A stretch of 59,862 nucleotides of DNA from JBDKGH01 sp039798265 (GTDB lineage Bacteria > Bacteroidota > Bacteroidia > Flavobacteriales_D > Sanyastnellaceae). Shown piece after piece: positions 16,817 through 26,023 of the stretch. Location of the stretch: positions 1-59,862 of the forward strand of contig JBDKGH010000067.1 of NCBI GenBank assembly GCA_039798265.1. The letters run 5' to 3'. Below the pieces are notes generated by a model that was given only the letters and a program-made list of their open reading frames with translations, did not search any database and was not told where the DNA came from. The translations under genes and the position numbers were made by a program. The first letter of the stretch is position 1. Every line of letters starts with the position of its first letter.

Positions 16817-17389
16817 TTAAAGGTTGTTTAAGATACGTTCGATCGTAGGGGCAAAATGCTCTATTTCTAGGGCGCGAACTTTGCTTTCAATTTCACTCGG
16901 GCCATCAGTAGGTGCGATGGGTGCTTTCGCTTGAAAAACGATTTCACCTTCATCATAATGTTCATTTACAAAATGGATGGTGATGCCGCTTTCTTTTTCT
17001 CCAGCAGCATGCACAGCCTCGTGAACAAAGTGACCATACATTCCTTTTCCTCCATAAGCGGGTAATAAGGCGGGATGTATGTTGACCATTTTGTTGTGAT
17101 AAGCACGGGTGAGGTTTTCAGGAACTTGTAACAGAAAACCAGCGAGTACAACAAATGTGATTTCTCTTTTTTTGAGTTCATTCAAAAACTCATCGCTTTT
17201 TTTGAAGTTCGATGTATTGAGTAAGTAAGTATCAATGTGCTTAGCAACAGCAATGTCTAAAACACCGGCGTCAGCTTTGTTAGAAGCAACAAGATTGATG
17301 GAGATGTTTTCAGCGTTTTGGAAATACTCAATAATGCGTTTAGCATTACTACCAGCGCCTGAAGCCAGTATGGCAATACGGTGTTTCAA
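16817..17389 (-). CDS. purN: Phosphoribosylglycinamide formyltransferase
   Basis: Transfers formyl from 10-formyl-THF to GAR in purine synthesis step 3. The Rossmann start IAILASGAGSNAKRI, the catalytic Asn and His in KMVNIHPALLP and the Asp in NEHYDEGE are all present. I start it at the TTG at 17389, giving 190 aa beginning with KHRIAILASG, the normal position for the family. The frame opens 21 nt upstream at another TTG, but that codon is inside the predicted -7 box (TACCTTTG, 17408-17415) and would not be in the transcript. Probably in an operon with marC. Confidence 0.9.
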   Translation of the reverse strand: MKHRIAILASGAGSNAKRIIEYFQNAENISINLVASNKADAGVLDIAVAKHIDTYLLNTSNFKKSDEFLNELKKREITFVVLAGFLLQVPENLTRAYHNKMVNIHPALLPAYGGKGMYGHFVHEAVHAAGEKESGITIHFVNEHYDEGEIVFQAKAPIAPTDGPSEIESKVRALEIEHFAPTIERILNNL

Positions 17390-17407
17390 AGTAGTGCGAT
17401 TTGCTCG

Positions 17408-17415
17408 CAAAGGTA
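17408..17415 (-). promoter_or_regulatory. Predicted -7 box of the purN promoter
   Basis: Minus-strand TACCTTTG matches the consensus exactly. It lies between the kinase gene stop (17432) and the purN start and fixes the purN start at 17389. Confidence 0.55.
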
Positions 17416-17431
17416 AAGACTATCTTTTTAT

Positions 17432-19291
17432 TTATTGAATGGTTTTGAGTTGGGTGATTACTTCACTAACGGTTTGGATCATTTGAAGAAGAGCTACCGA
17501 TACTTCTGATTCTGATTTGGCCTCTGCTGCATTTTCTAAGGCTACCGCTTGCTCTTTGGCAATGGTAATCATAAATAAATCAAAGCTGGGCTTCAGTTTA
17601 TGGGCAGCACCTCGAATGAGTTCGAAGTCGAGTGTTCCCATTAATGAGATTAAGTGCTCATGATCTTTCTCTAGTTGATTGAGAAAAATTTCAGTCGTTT
17701 TTAAAACGTGCTCTTGATTGCCAGAGTACATTTTTTGCATTTTCTCAAGCGAGAAACTGATCGAGGAATCTTTGGGAGAATCAGGTTTTTCCATGTTAAC
17801 GAATCGTGCAATTTTAGCATATAATTCCTCTGGTCGGTAAGGTTTGGAGAGGTAGTCATTCATGCCAGCGTCTAAACAAACCAAACGCTCACTTTCTAGC
17901 GCGTTGGCTGTCAAGGCCACAATGGGTGTATCGAGTTGAAGTTCTTTTCTAATGCGGTTGGTAGATACAAATCCATCTTGTATGGGCATTTGTAAATCCA
18001 TCAAGATGACATCTACCGATTTGGTCTTTAAAAATTCAACGGCATCATGACCATTAACGGCAATGAAAGTTTCGGTATTCCATCGCTTCATGAGCGTAAT
18101 GGCCAGCAATCGGTTGAGTTCGTTGTCTTCGACCAATAAAACTTTTGCTCCATTGAGGTTGATGGCGCTTTTGTCAGATCCTGATTTGATTATTTCTAAA
18201 ACACCTTTTGAAAGTTCAACGGAGAATTTGAAAGTTGATCCCACGCCTTTTTGCGAGCGAACTTCCAGTTTGCCCCCCATCATTTCGACTAGGTTTTTAG
18301 CTATCGTTAGCCCCAATCCTGTACCGCCGTATTTGCGTGTAATGGTAGTATCTTCTTGAGAAAACTCTTCGAAGATGGTGCTCATTTTGGTGTCGTCAAT
18401 TCCTACTCCCGTATCGGTTACCGCAAATTCAATGGTTTGCCAAGGACCTTGACGGTGTATGAGCTGAATGGAAAGGGAGACTTTTCCAATCTCCGTAAAC
18501 TTGATAGCGTTCGAAAGTAAGTTGGCTAATATTTGATTGAGACGAGTAGGATCACCTACTAGAATATTATCCACTTCAAGATCGCGGGCTAATTCGAGTT
18601 TGATTCCTTTTTGTTGTGCTTTAACGCCTTGGGCGCGCAGCAGTGGTCTTAATAAGTGATCGAGATTGAAAGGAATGGATTCGAGAGAGAACTTTCCACT
18701 CTCCATTTTGGTCATGTCCAAAATATCGTTGATGATGACCAAAAGTCCTTCTGAGCTGCTGCGAATAGCATCGAGGTATTCTCGTTGTTCTTCGTCTAAA
18801 TCACTTTGATCCAAAATACCCGACATGCCCATAATCGCATTGAGCGGTGTGCGTATTTCGTGCGAAATATTGGCGAGGAATAACTTTCTTGTTTCAAGCG
18901 AATTTTCCGCAATTTGACGAGCTTTTATAAGATCGTGTTCCAATTGCTTACGCGCTTCTACTGCTTCACTAAATTGGTTGGCAACACTGAGTAAATCGTC
19001 GTCATCGAGTTCTTTGTTATCGGTGCTGAGTGTTTTGAAAGCCGTTTTTAGTGAGTGAATCAGTACCTTTTGTTTTTCGGTTTCCTGACGAAGCAATTCG
19101 TTTTTTACTTCTAATTCCTCACTGCTGAGGCGCATGGCGCGTTCTACCAAGAGTCGGTTGTCTTCGAAGTGCAAATAGCTATCATTGATCGCATGCAAGA
19201 ATTGCATGAGCTCAGGCGACAGCGTATTGAATTCAATATCGGCCTTTTTGAGTTGACGTTGTAAGAGGCGGTGGAGCTCTAGTTGTGACAT
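17432..19291 (-). CDS. Soluble hybrid histidine kinase with REC and Hpt domains
   Basis: A 619-aa cytoplasmic phosphorelay kinase. Residues 1-140 are helical or coiled coil without transmembrane helices. HisKA follows with His144 (SHEIRTPLNAIMG), then an HATPase domain (about 250-360, with NAIKFT, DTGVGID and GGTGLGL), a REC domain with phospho-acceptor Asp432 (MDLQMP) and Lys483, and a C-terminal Hpt with His564 (AHKLKPSF). A full His-Asp-His relay is therefore in one protein, and a separate output regulator should take the phosphate. It has no sensory domain of its own. The FIST gene 1 bp upstream is the obvious input partner. Confidence 0.9.
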   Translation of the reverse strand: MSQLELHRLLQRQLKKADIEFNTLSPELMQFLHAINDSYLHFEDNRLLVERAMRLSSEELEVKNELLRQETEKQKVLIHSLKTAFKTLSTDNKELDDDDLLSVANQFSEAVEARKQLEHDLIKARQIAENSLETRKLFLANISHEIRTPLNAIMGMSGILDQSDLDEEQREYLDAIRSSSEGLLVIINDILDMTKMESGKFSLESIPFNLDHLLRPLLRAQGVKAQQKGIKLELARDLEVDNILVGDPTRLNQILANLLSNAIKFTEIGKVSLSIQLIHRQGPWQTIEFAVTDTGVGIDDTKMSTIFEEFSQEDTTITRKYGGTGLGLTIAKNLVEMMGGKLEVRSQKGVGSTFKFSVELSKGVLEIIKSGSDKSAINLNGAKVLLVEDNELNRLLAITLMKRWNTETFIAVNGHDAVEFLKTKSVDVILMDLQMPIQDGFVSTNRIRKELQLDTPIVALTANALESERLVCLDAGMNDYLSKPYRPEELYAKIARFVNMEKPDSPKDSSISFSLEKMQKMYSGNQEHVLKTTEIFLNQLEKDHEHLISLMGTLDFELIRGAAHKLKPSFDLFMITIAKEQAVALENAAEAKSESEVSVALLQMIQTVSEVITQLKTIQ

Positions 19292-19292
19292 A

Positions 19293-20417
19293 TTACACTT
19301 CAGTGTAGGTGGTGATGGTCATGGTTTGGTTTTGTAAAGAGCAGGTTCCGTTTTGGTTTACGGGAGAAAGCTCTCCGTTGGAGTAAAAACCGCCATAGAT
19401 AGCATCTTTTCCGAGTGTATCCACAACGCCCTCTAATTCTTCGTCAATTCGTTGAGCAAGTACGATTTTTCGCCCTACGCATGATACCATAAACACCCAA
19501 TCGGGCTGTTTAGTTGAATCGAAGGTGTCTTTCGCAGCATCGCTTGCCCCGTCAATCAATCGATCGAAGTTGGCCATCATAAACTGAACTTTGGATCCTT
19601 TAGGAACATTACCGGCAAAGGTCATAGTTTCCTTTTCGTGGTCGATATTTAAAATGGTTCGCACCAGCGATTCTCCATTTTCACGACGAATACAAATGGG
19701 GAATAGCAGAGCAGAGCCTGGTAGGTTTTGGGCTTTATCACCGAGAAATTTTTTGTAAATACCTAAGGCAGGCTGATCATCAAGGGTATGAAGAACGTTG
19801 TTTTCCGATTCTGTAATAACGCGAATGGGGCCAAATTCATCCCACCCACCTTTTGAGCTGCTTCTCACGCGTAAGCGATCGCCGGAAAAACAGACGGCTA
19901 CTACTTTGCCTATTTGGGGCGCTCCATTACAACCCACCAATGTGCCGGAAAATCTTCCCGCATCACCCGCCAATCCGCCTGTTACAAGAACATTCGGCGC
20001 TAGATTTTCATTCACTCCACTGATCAGTTGGTCGCCATTGGCTAGGTTACCATCACTCAATAAAAGGATATGAGCTAAATTCGGTATTGCACACTTGGCT
20101 TGGATGGCTTTTCCGCATTCGTAACTATTGGGGAAATCTTGAAGCTGAAAACTATGACATTCTATTTGGGTATGATCGAATTGCAAAATATTGGCTACCA
20201 CAGAATTGTCAAAAACCATGTCTCCTCTTATTTCACCTGCCGTGCTGAGCGTTACAATTTGAGCATCTGGATATTTTGCTCTGAGATCGTCATGAACAAA
20301 AGGTTTGCTAATGATGTCGATACCTGCAGTAACTACTATCAGCTGTGGAGTTGAGAGGTCTGGTCCAAAATGTTTCCATCCGGTAGTTTCTGTCCAGTGT
20401 GTTTGGGCGGCTTTCAT
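19293..20417 (-). CDS. FIST-domain sensory protein
   Basis: A 374-aa protein with the FIST_N (about residues 30-220) and FIST_C (about 225-360) domains, which are predicted to bind small ligands, perhaps amino acids. Indicators are LSTAGEIRGD, the TGGLAGDAGRF loop and SNGELSP near the C-terminus. There is no signal peptide or membrane helix. FIST proteins are commonly encoded next to sensor kinases or chemoreceptors. Here the stop is 1 bp from the start of a hybrid kinase that lacks its own sensor domain, so the two probably form a split receptor-kinase. Confidence 0.87.
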   Translation of the reverse strand: MKAAQTHWTETTGWKHFGPDLSTPQLIVVTAGIDIISKPFVHDDLRAKYPDAQIVTLSTAGEIRGDMVFDNSVVANILQFDHTQIECHSFQLQDFPNSYECGKAIQAKCAIPNLAHILLLSDGNLANGDQLISGVNENLAPNVLVTGGLAGDAGRFSGTLVGCNGAPQIGKVVAVCFSGDRLRVRSSSKGGWDEFGPIRVITESENNVLHTLDDQPALGIYKKFLGDKAQNLPGSALLFPICIRRENGESLVRTILNIDHEKETMTFAGNVPKGSKVQFMMANFDRLIDGASDAAKDTFDSTKQPDWVFMVSCVGRKIVLAQRIDEELEGVVDTLGKDAIYGGFYSNGELSPVNQNGTCSLQNQTMTITTYTEV

Positions 20418-20514
20418 GTCAGTTTAGTAAAGTGCGACAAGGTATACGTGAAAGTAGGTTTTTGGTTCGCTATTAATAAGATAGAAAGATGAAGTAATTG
20501 ACAAAGTTGTCTTG

Positions 20515-20730
20515 ATGCAACCATTTAAGTATGACTTTGGTCATATCATCGGAACCACCAACCTTTTCCATATGAGTACATTAAGTGTTTCGGGAGAAAA
20601 AGACTCTCATTATGATTTTAGTAGTCCGCTATGGGATCAGTATTTCAAGCGCACCCGTGAAAATGTCCGTTTTCCTCGCAATTACAAGGACGTGAGCGCC
20701 TTAGATTGTGTGGATTGCGATTGTTTATAA
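20515..20730 (+). CDS. Small hypothetical protein with Cys-rich tail
   Basis: A 71-aa frame in the 370-bp gap between the FIST gene and gldA. I do not recognise it. The body is polar, with a charged middle (YFKRTRENVRFPRNYKD), and it ends in DCVDCDCL, three cysteines in the last seven residues. The ATG at 20515 is used; an internal ATG at 20572 is possible. A 12-bp inverted repeat, GACAAAGTTGTC (20500-20511), lies just before the start and a GGGCG/CGCCC hairpin follows the stop. No signal peptide. It may be a metal- or thiol-binding small protein, or not coding at all. Confidence 0.4.
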   Translation: MQPFKYDFGHIIGTTNLFHMSTLSVSGEKDSHYDFSSPLWDQYFKRTRENVRFPRNYKDVSALDCVDCDCL

Positions 20731-20759
20731 TCGAAGGGGCGATTTTACCGCCCTGCTAT

Positions 20760-20767
20760 TACCTTTG
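20760..20767 (+). promoter_or_regulatory. Predicted -7 box of the gldA promoter
   Basis: TACCTTTG is an exact TAnnTTTG match, 16 nt before the gldA ATG. A -33 TTG is not evident. Confidence 0.5.
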
Positions 20768-20783
20768 GCCCAAATAGCAAATC

Positions 20784-21701
20784 ATGTCGATAGAGGCACA
20801 AGGTATTGTTAAGGTTTATGGCCAACAGCGCGCCCTGAATGGGGTTTCCTTTTCTATTTCTAGTGGTGAGGTAATCGGTTTTCTTGGACCCAATGGTGCA
20901 GGAAAAAGTACGATGATGAAAATTATCACCGGTTATATTCCACCTACTGAAGGAAAAGTGAAGGTTTGCGGCTTTGATGTGGCTGAAAAAAGCCTCGATG
21001 CTCGTCGTCAAATTGGTTATCTGCCTGAACATAACCCGCTTTATCTCGATATGTACGTGAGGGAATATCTCTCATTCATTGGTGAAATGTACAAAGTCGA
21101 CAACCTAAAAAAGAGGGTCAACGACATGATTGATCGAGTTGGTCTCGGTGTGGAGGCACACAAAAAAATTGAGGCGCTCTCAAAAGGTTATCGTCAGCGC
21201 GTAGGTCTTGCTCAGGCTATGATTCATAATCCTCAGGTACTTATTTTAGATGAGCCTACTTCTGGTTTGGATCCTAATCAACTCGTGGATATTCGCGCCC
21301 TCATTCAAGATATTGGTAAGGAAAAAACGGTGATGCTTTCTACCCACATTATGCAAGAGGTAGAAGCTATTTGTTCGCGAACCATCATCATCAATAAAGG
21401 GAATATTGTAGCTGACCAGAATACAGCCGATCTTCGTTCGGGTGGTACAGCTGCAGGCCATGAGCTTCAAGTGGAGTTTTCGGGAACGGTTTCAAGGTCA
21501 GCTCTCCTTAGTATTAGCGGCGTTGCCGATGCACGCGAAATGGGTAAAAATGAATGGATGATAAGCGTGGCTTCAGATCGCGACATTCGTCAATCCATCG
21601 CCGAGTGGGCTCAGCAACAGGGACTGGTGGTATTAACCCTTGCACGTAAGGAGCAAAAACTCGAAGAGGTTTTCAAAGAATTAACAGCTCAGAAAAAATA
21701 A
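20784..21701 (+). CDS. gldA: Gliding-motility-type ABC transporter ATPase GldA
   Basis: A 305-aa ABC ATPase. It has Walker A GPNGAGKST, the Q-loop region IGYLPEHNPLYLDMYVREYL, signature LSKGYRQRVGLAQA, Walker B ILDEPTSGLDPNQ and the switch His in STHIMQEVEAI. PEHNPLYLDMYVREYL and the GLDPNQLV segment are those of Flavobacterium GldA, which works with the GldF and GldG permease subunits in gliding. The permease genes are not next to it or anywhere in this window. If GldF/G are absent from the genome, it would be a generic ABC-2 exporter ATPase. The C-terminal ~85 residues form the usual accessory domain. A DUF4834 gene follows 19 bp later. Confidence 0.83.
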   Translation: MSIEAQGIVKVYGQQRALNGVSFSISSGEVIGFLGPNGAGKSTMMKIITGYIPPTEGKVKVCGFDVAEKSLDARRQIGYLPEHNPLYLDMYVREYLSFIGEMYKVDNLKKRVNDMIDRVGLGVEAHKKIEALSKGYRQRVGLAQAMIHNPQVLILDEPTSGLDPNQLVDIRALIQDIGKEKTVMLSTHIMQEVEAICSRTIIINKGNIVADQNTADLRSGGTAAGHELQVEFSGTVSRSALLSISGVADAREMGKNEWMISVASDRDIRQSIAEWAQQQGLVVLTLARKEQKLEEVFKELTAQKK

Positions 21702-21720
21702 GGCTCATTAGTTTTGTGTC

Positions 21721-22008
21721 ATGATTATCGAAGAAGCTTCCGTTAGCGGCTTATTAAGAACCCTTTTCTACTTTTTCTTGGGGTATATGATCATTAAGTT
21801 GATCGCCCGTTTGGCATTGCCTTATGTCATCAGCAAAGGGGAAGAAGCCATGCGCCAACGAGCAGCACAGTTCTATGAAAATCAACACAAACAATCAGCA
21901 GAACAGCGCCGCGAGGGAGAAGTGCGCGTCGAGCAAAAACAGTCGGCCCAATCCAAGTATAAGGACGAAGGGGATTATGTCGATTTTGTTGAGATTAAAA
22001 ACGACTGA
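21721..22008 (+). CDS. DUF4834-family small membrane protein
   Basis: A 95-aa protein with one transmembrane helix (about residues 10-30), a positively charged stretch and a hydrophilic tail ending YVDFVEIKND. The helix followed by a Gln/Lys-rich linker and a closing Y-V-D-F/Y-E motif is the DUF4834 pattern, which I know only from Bacteroidota. Function unknown. It starts 19 bp after gldA and is probably cotranscribed. Confidence 0.75.
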   Translation: MIIEEASVSGLLRTLFYFFLGYMIIKLIARLALPYVISKGEEAMRQRAAQFYENQHKQSAEQRREGEVRVEQKQSAQSKYKDEGDYVDFVEIKND

Positions 22009-22081
22009 TAATCAATTTGGTTAAAAAAATGTGAGCCAAGGTTGGAAAGGTTGTTCTAAATTCCACCCGTAATTCTGAATT

Positions 22082-24730
22082 ATGAAGGCTCACCTATTAA
22101 AAGTGTTACCCCATGCGGTAGCTATTCTCCTTTTTGTCGCTCTCTCTTCCGCTTTTTTCAGCCCTCTTTGGAAGGGTTATGAATTGCGCCAAGGTGATAT
22201 CGATAACTGGCGCGGTATGTCGCAAGAAGCGAATAATTTTCGTGCACTCGAAAATGATGAAGCGCTATGGACCAATTCCATGTTTGCTGGAATGCCGGCC
22301 TATCAAATTTCGGTAGTGCATACCAACAATTTTTTACGCATAGTCGATAATGTGCTTCGTCTGGGTTTGCCTCGCCCTGTAGGAACTATGTTCCTGTGCA
22401 TGTTGGGCTTCTATATTTTCGCTTTATGCTTGCGTATTCGCCCATGGTTAGCCATAGCGGGCGGTGCGGCATTCGGATTGGCTACCATCAATATTCTCTA
22501 CTTGGGAGCCGGGCATACTGGAAAGGTGCATGCCATAGCCTATATGGCGCCTACACTCGGAGCTATGATCTTAGCATTCCGCGGAAGAGCTCTTCTTGGA
22601 GCTGCTTTATTTGCTTTGTTTTTGGGTTTAAATATTTATGCCAATCACTTACAAATGACCTACTACCTCGTTTTTATTGTGGGGCTAGTAGGTTTGGGAG
22701 AAATGATTCGCCTCATCATTGGAAAGGAAATTGGAACCGTTGTAAAAGTGAGTGCTTTCTTAATAGCGGGCGGTGTATTGGCTTTGTTGCCCAACCTAAG
22801 CAATCTGCTGGCTACTTATGAATACAGCAAATACACCACTCGCGGCGAAACGGAATTGACCATTAAGGCAAGTGGAGAGGAAAAGTCACAGGCTGAAAAA
22901 ACAGGTCTAGAGGAATCATACATTTTACAGTATAACTATGCTAAGGGCGAACAATGGTCCATGTTTATTCCGAACGCACGTGGCGGAAAATCTGGGGCAA
23001 TTGGAAATGACAAGGAAATCCTCAAGTCGGTAGATCGTCAGTTTAAAGAGAACATTTCTCAGCAAAATGCTTACTGGGGTGGTCAGTACTACACGGGGGG
23101 TGCATTCTACTTTGGAGCAGCCGTCCTGTTTTTATTTGTGCTCGCCTTAATATTCGCGAAGGATTGGATTAAGTGGCCTTTCTTGGTGCTTACCCTCATG
23201 GCCTTAATGTTATGTGTAAAGGACATGACAGCGTTGAATGACTTCTTCATTCATCATGTGCCGATGTACAATAAATTCCGAGATTCAAAAATGATTCTGG
23301 TGCTTATTCAAATCATGGCACCAGCGTTGGGCTTGCTCTTCGTAAACGAAATACTCGATGAACAAGACGAACCCAAACGTCGCAAGTTTTTATTGATCGG
23401 AACAGCCGCCTTGTTTGTAGTGGTATTGGCCTTGCGATTCGCGCCGGGCACTATGGGTGAATTCTTGAGCGATCAAGATGTGGAACAGTTTACCAAAATG
23501 GAAGATGAAGTGAAAGGCGATGCTGCACAGCTCGCTATGATCGATGAATATCGATCAGCTCTCATTTCTGCGCGCACCGCTATTTATGAGGCTGATGCTT
23601 CACGTACATTGCTAGTAGTGGTAATGATAGTGGCTGTGTTTGTACTTACAGTATTCCGCAAACTTCCGGCGATAGCCTTGGCGGCTGCGCTTGCATTGAT
23701 TTTTATCGGAGATCTCTGGACGGTAGATGCTCGCTATCTCAACGAGGATAAGGTTAAGGGTCAATTCAGAAACTATGTTTCTTTCGATGAAAAATTAGTG
23801 CCTCATCGCCCCAACAAAGTAGATGAGTACATTTTGAATGTAGAAAAACAGAAGATTCAAAACTTTGATCAAAAAGTGAATGAGTTGAAAGAGGCCTTGA
23901 AGAAAGGCGAATATGCTTTTCTCAAAAAATCAACTGTATTCGACATGGTCGCTCAATTCGGGGTGCTGAATCAAAACTCAAGCTACCGTGTGCTTCCGAT
24001 GGGCGATCCGTTTAGTGATGCGAGCACTTCTTACTTTCATAAAAGTCTAGGAGGTTATCACGGTGCTAAATTGAAGCGTTACCAAGAACTGATCGAGTTC
24101 TGCCTGCAACCCGAAATGGCCACAATGATTGATAGCTTAAAATCGGGTGGAGAAATAACCGTGTTATCACGACTCAATGCAATCAATATGTTGAACACAA
24201 AATACATATTGATTAACCCTGAGATGCCACCTCTTGAAAACCCCTATGCATGCGGAAATGCATGGTTTGTTTCGAAGGTGAGAACGGTGGCTGACGCCAA
24301 TACCGAAATCAAGGAGTTAGAAACGTTCGATCCAAAATCAGAAGTACTTCTCGATCAGCGTATGGCAGGTCAGTTGAAAGATGCGGCTGGATTGGACTCT
24401 ACCGCACTCATTACCATGACGGAATACTCTCCGAAATTAATGCGTTATACTTCACACTCGCCAGTTGAAGCTCCAGCGGTGTTCAGTGAGATTTATTATC
24501 CTGAGGGTTGGGTATGTCGGGTAGATGGAAATGAAGTTCCGATTGTGAGGGTGAACTACCTTCTTCGCGGCGCGATGATTCCTGCGGGCGATCATACCAT
24601 TGAGATGTCTTTCGAGCCTAGCGTCTTTTCCACTGGTGGAACCATCAGTTTGGTTGGCTCTATTCTGTTGTTGCTGGCGGCGGGAGCAGCCATTGGGCTT
24701 GCATTGCGCGATTGGCTAAAAGCCGCCTAG
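22082..24730 (+). CDS. YfhO-family polytopic membrane protein
   Basis: An 882-aa membrane protein with about a dozen helices in residues 10-550 and a soluble periplasmic C-terminal third before two final helices. The N-terminal loop (QGDIDNWRGMSQEANNFR) and FAGMPAYQIS are typical of the Bacteroidota YfhO group. In Firmicutes, YfhO-type proteins are GT-C glycosyltransferases that glycosylate lipoteichoic acid. Bacteroidota lack that polymer, so the acceptor here is unknown. It forms a pair with the next membrane protein, 3 bp downstream. Confidence 0.82.
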   Translation: MKAHLLKVLPHAVAILLFVALSSAFFSPLWKGYELRQGDIDNWRGMSQEANNFRALENDEALWTNSMFAGMPAYQISVVHTNNFLRIVDNVLRLGLPRPVGTMFLCMLGFYIFALCLRIRPWLAIAGGAAFGLATINILYLGAGHTGKVHAIAYMAPTLGAMILAFRGRALLGAALFALFLGLNIYANHLQMTYYLVFIVGLVGLGEMIRLIIGKEIGTVVKVSAFLIAGGVLALLPNLSNLLATYEYSKYTTRGETELTIKASGEEKSQAEKTGLEESYILQYNYAKGEQWSMFIPNARGGKSGAIGNDKEILKSVDRQFKENISQQNAYWGGQYYTGGAFYFGAAVLFLFVLALIFAKDWIKWPFLVLTLMALMLCVKDMTALNDFFIHHVPMYNKFRDSKMILVLIQIMAPALGLLFVNEILDEQDEPKRRKFLLIGTAALFVVVLALRFAPGTMGEFLSDQDVEQFTKMEDEVKGDAAQLAMIDEYRSALISARTAIYEADASRTLLVVVMIVAVFVLTVFRKLPAIALAAALALIFIGDLWTVDARYLNEDKVKGQFRNYVSFDEKLVPHRPNKVDEYILNVEKQKIQNFDQKVNELKEALKKGEYAFLKKSTVFDMVAQFGVLNQNSSYRVLPMGDPFSDASTSYFHKSLGGYHGAKLKRYQELIEFCLQPEMATMIDSLKSGGEITVLSRLNAINMLNTKYILINPEMPPLENPYACGNAWFVSKVRTVADANTEIKELETFDPKSEVLLDQRMAGQLKDAAGLDSTALITMTEYSPKLMRYTSHSPVEAPAVFSEIYYPEGWVCRVDGNEVPIVRVNYLLRGAMIPAGDHTIEMSFEPSVFSTGGTISLVGSILLLLAAGAAIGLALRDWLKAA

Positions 24731-24733
24731 CCC

Positions 24734-26023
24734 ATGTGGCCGTGGATACTTTTTCTAGGATACTTCGGTTTATTCATTTGGATAATAAACCGAGTATCCT
24801 TTTTTCGTTTTAGCACTTTACCCAAGTGGATTTCCGCTGTCCTTTTTTGCCTAAAAGTAGGGGCGGGTTTTGCGCTGTATTACATCTATACGTTTTATTA
24901 TACTGATCATGAGCATAGCGATACCTGGAAGTATTTTAACGATGCGAAAAGCATTTATTCCTGGTGTTTCGATCAACCTGAGATAGGTTGGCGTTTTTTG
25001 TGGGGAATCGATTTAAATACCCCCGAAGTACAGCCCTTCATTGATCAGCTGCACGGTTGGACAAATCCCTATACCTATGGTCTGTCGCATGATGGTCCTA
25101 CCATAGTGCGCATCAATTTGATCACGATGTTTTTTTCGGGTGGGTTTTATCCGATCCATATCTTATTCATGTGTTTTGTTTCTCTCGCCGGTTTGAGAGC
25201 ATTGCACCGTATTTTTGAATCGCGAATGGCCGCTGCGCCATGGATTACGGTTGGCCTTTTGTTTTTGGCGCCTTCTCTTCTTTTCTGGAGCAGTGGGGTT
25301 TTAAAAGAAGCACCGCTAATTGGTGCATTGGGTTTTTTATGGTGGTCGTTTGACGAACTGTTGCACGGAAAAAAAACGATTCTTGTTTTTGTGAAATTGC
25401 TGCTGGCTATCTATCTGATGTATTGGTTAAAAGAATACGTTCTTTTATGTTGCTTACCCGCCTTGTTTTTCCTTCTTATTTTGAAAATAGGTAAAGGAAT
25501 AAAACCACTTTATGTTTTTCTCTTGACACAATCAATAGTGATTCTTTTCGCGTTGCATCCCGGTCCATTCTATTCAGCGGGAAATTTGGTGTACGTGCTT
25601 CAAAAGAAGCAAACAGATTTTTACAACGTAAGCAATGAAATGGCCGCAGGTAGTGTTATTGAGCTACCCACGGTGAAGAGTGATATCGACCTTTTGATAC
25701 ATTTACCTCAGGCCTTTGCAGTTACCTTTTTTCGTCCTTTCATCGGTGAAGCGAATGGGGCAGTGGCTCAATTGTCGGCAATCGAAAATAGTTTTTACGG
25801 ATTGATTTTTCTACTTGCCTTATGGAGTATTGGCAAGCGCGTCAAGGTTTCTGATATGTGGTGGGCAAGCTTGTCGGTAATCCTTTTTTCAGCGCTGATC
25901 ATTGGTAATTCAGTTCCTGTGTTAGGCGCCGTGGTACGCTATAAAATTGCAGCTTTGCCGTTCTTTCTTTTTTGGTGCTGGTCAGTGATTATTCCACTTT
26001 GGAAAAAATCAGCGCACCACTAA
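24734..26023 (+). CDS. Polytopic membrane protein, GT-C-like
   Basis: A 429-aa protein with about ten hydrophobic helices. An early outer loop carries a DHEHSDTWKYF segment, where acidic residues sit as they do in GT-C transferases, and LLFWSSGVLKEAP is a further conserved-looking loop. I do not recognise the exact family. It starts 3 bp after the YfhO-type gene, so the two are likely coexpressed and may act on the same envelope glycan. Its 3' end overlaps the convergent membrane-protein gene by 15 bp. Confidence 0.6.
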   Translation: MWPWILFLGYFGLFIWIINRVSFFRFSTLPKWISAVLFCLKVGAGFALYYIYTFYYTDHEHSDTWKYFNDAKSIYSWCFDQPEIGWRFLWGIDLNTPEVQPFIDQLHGWTNPYTYGLSHDGPTIVRINLITMFFSGGFYPIHILFMCFVSLAGLRALHRIFESRMAAAPWITVGLLFLAPSLLFWSSGVLKEAPLIGALGFLWWSFDELLHGKKTILVFVKLLLAIYLMYWLKEYVLLCCLPALFFLLILKIGKGIKPLYVFLLTQSIVILFALHPGPFYSAGNLVYVLQKKQTDFYNVSNEMAAGSVIELPTVKSDIDLLIHLPQAFAVTFFRPFIGEANGAVAQLSAIENSFYGLIFLLALWSIGKRVKVSDMWWASLSVILFSALIIGNSVPVLGAVVRYKIAALPFFLFWCWSVIIPLWKKSAHH

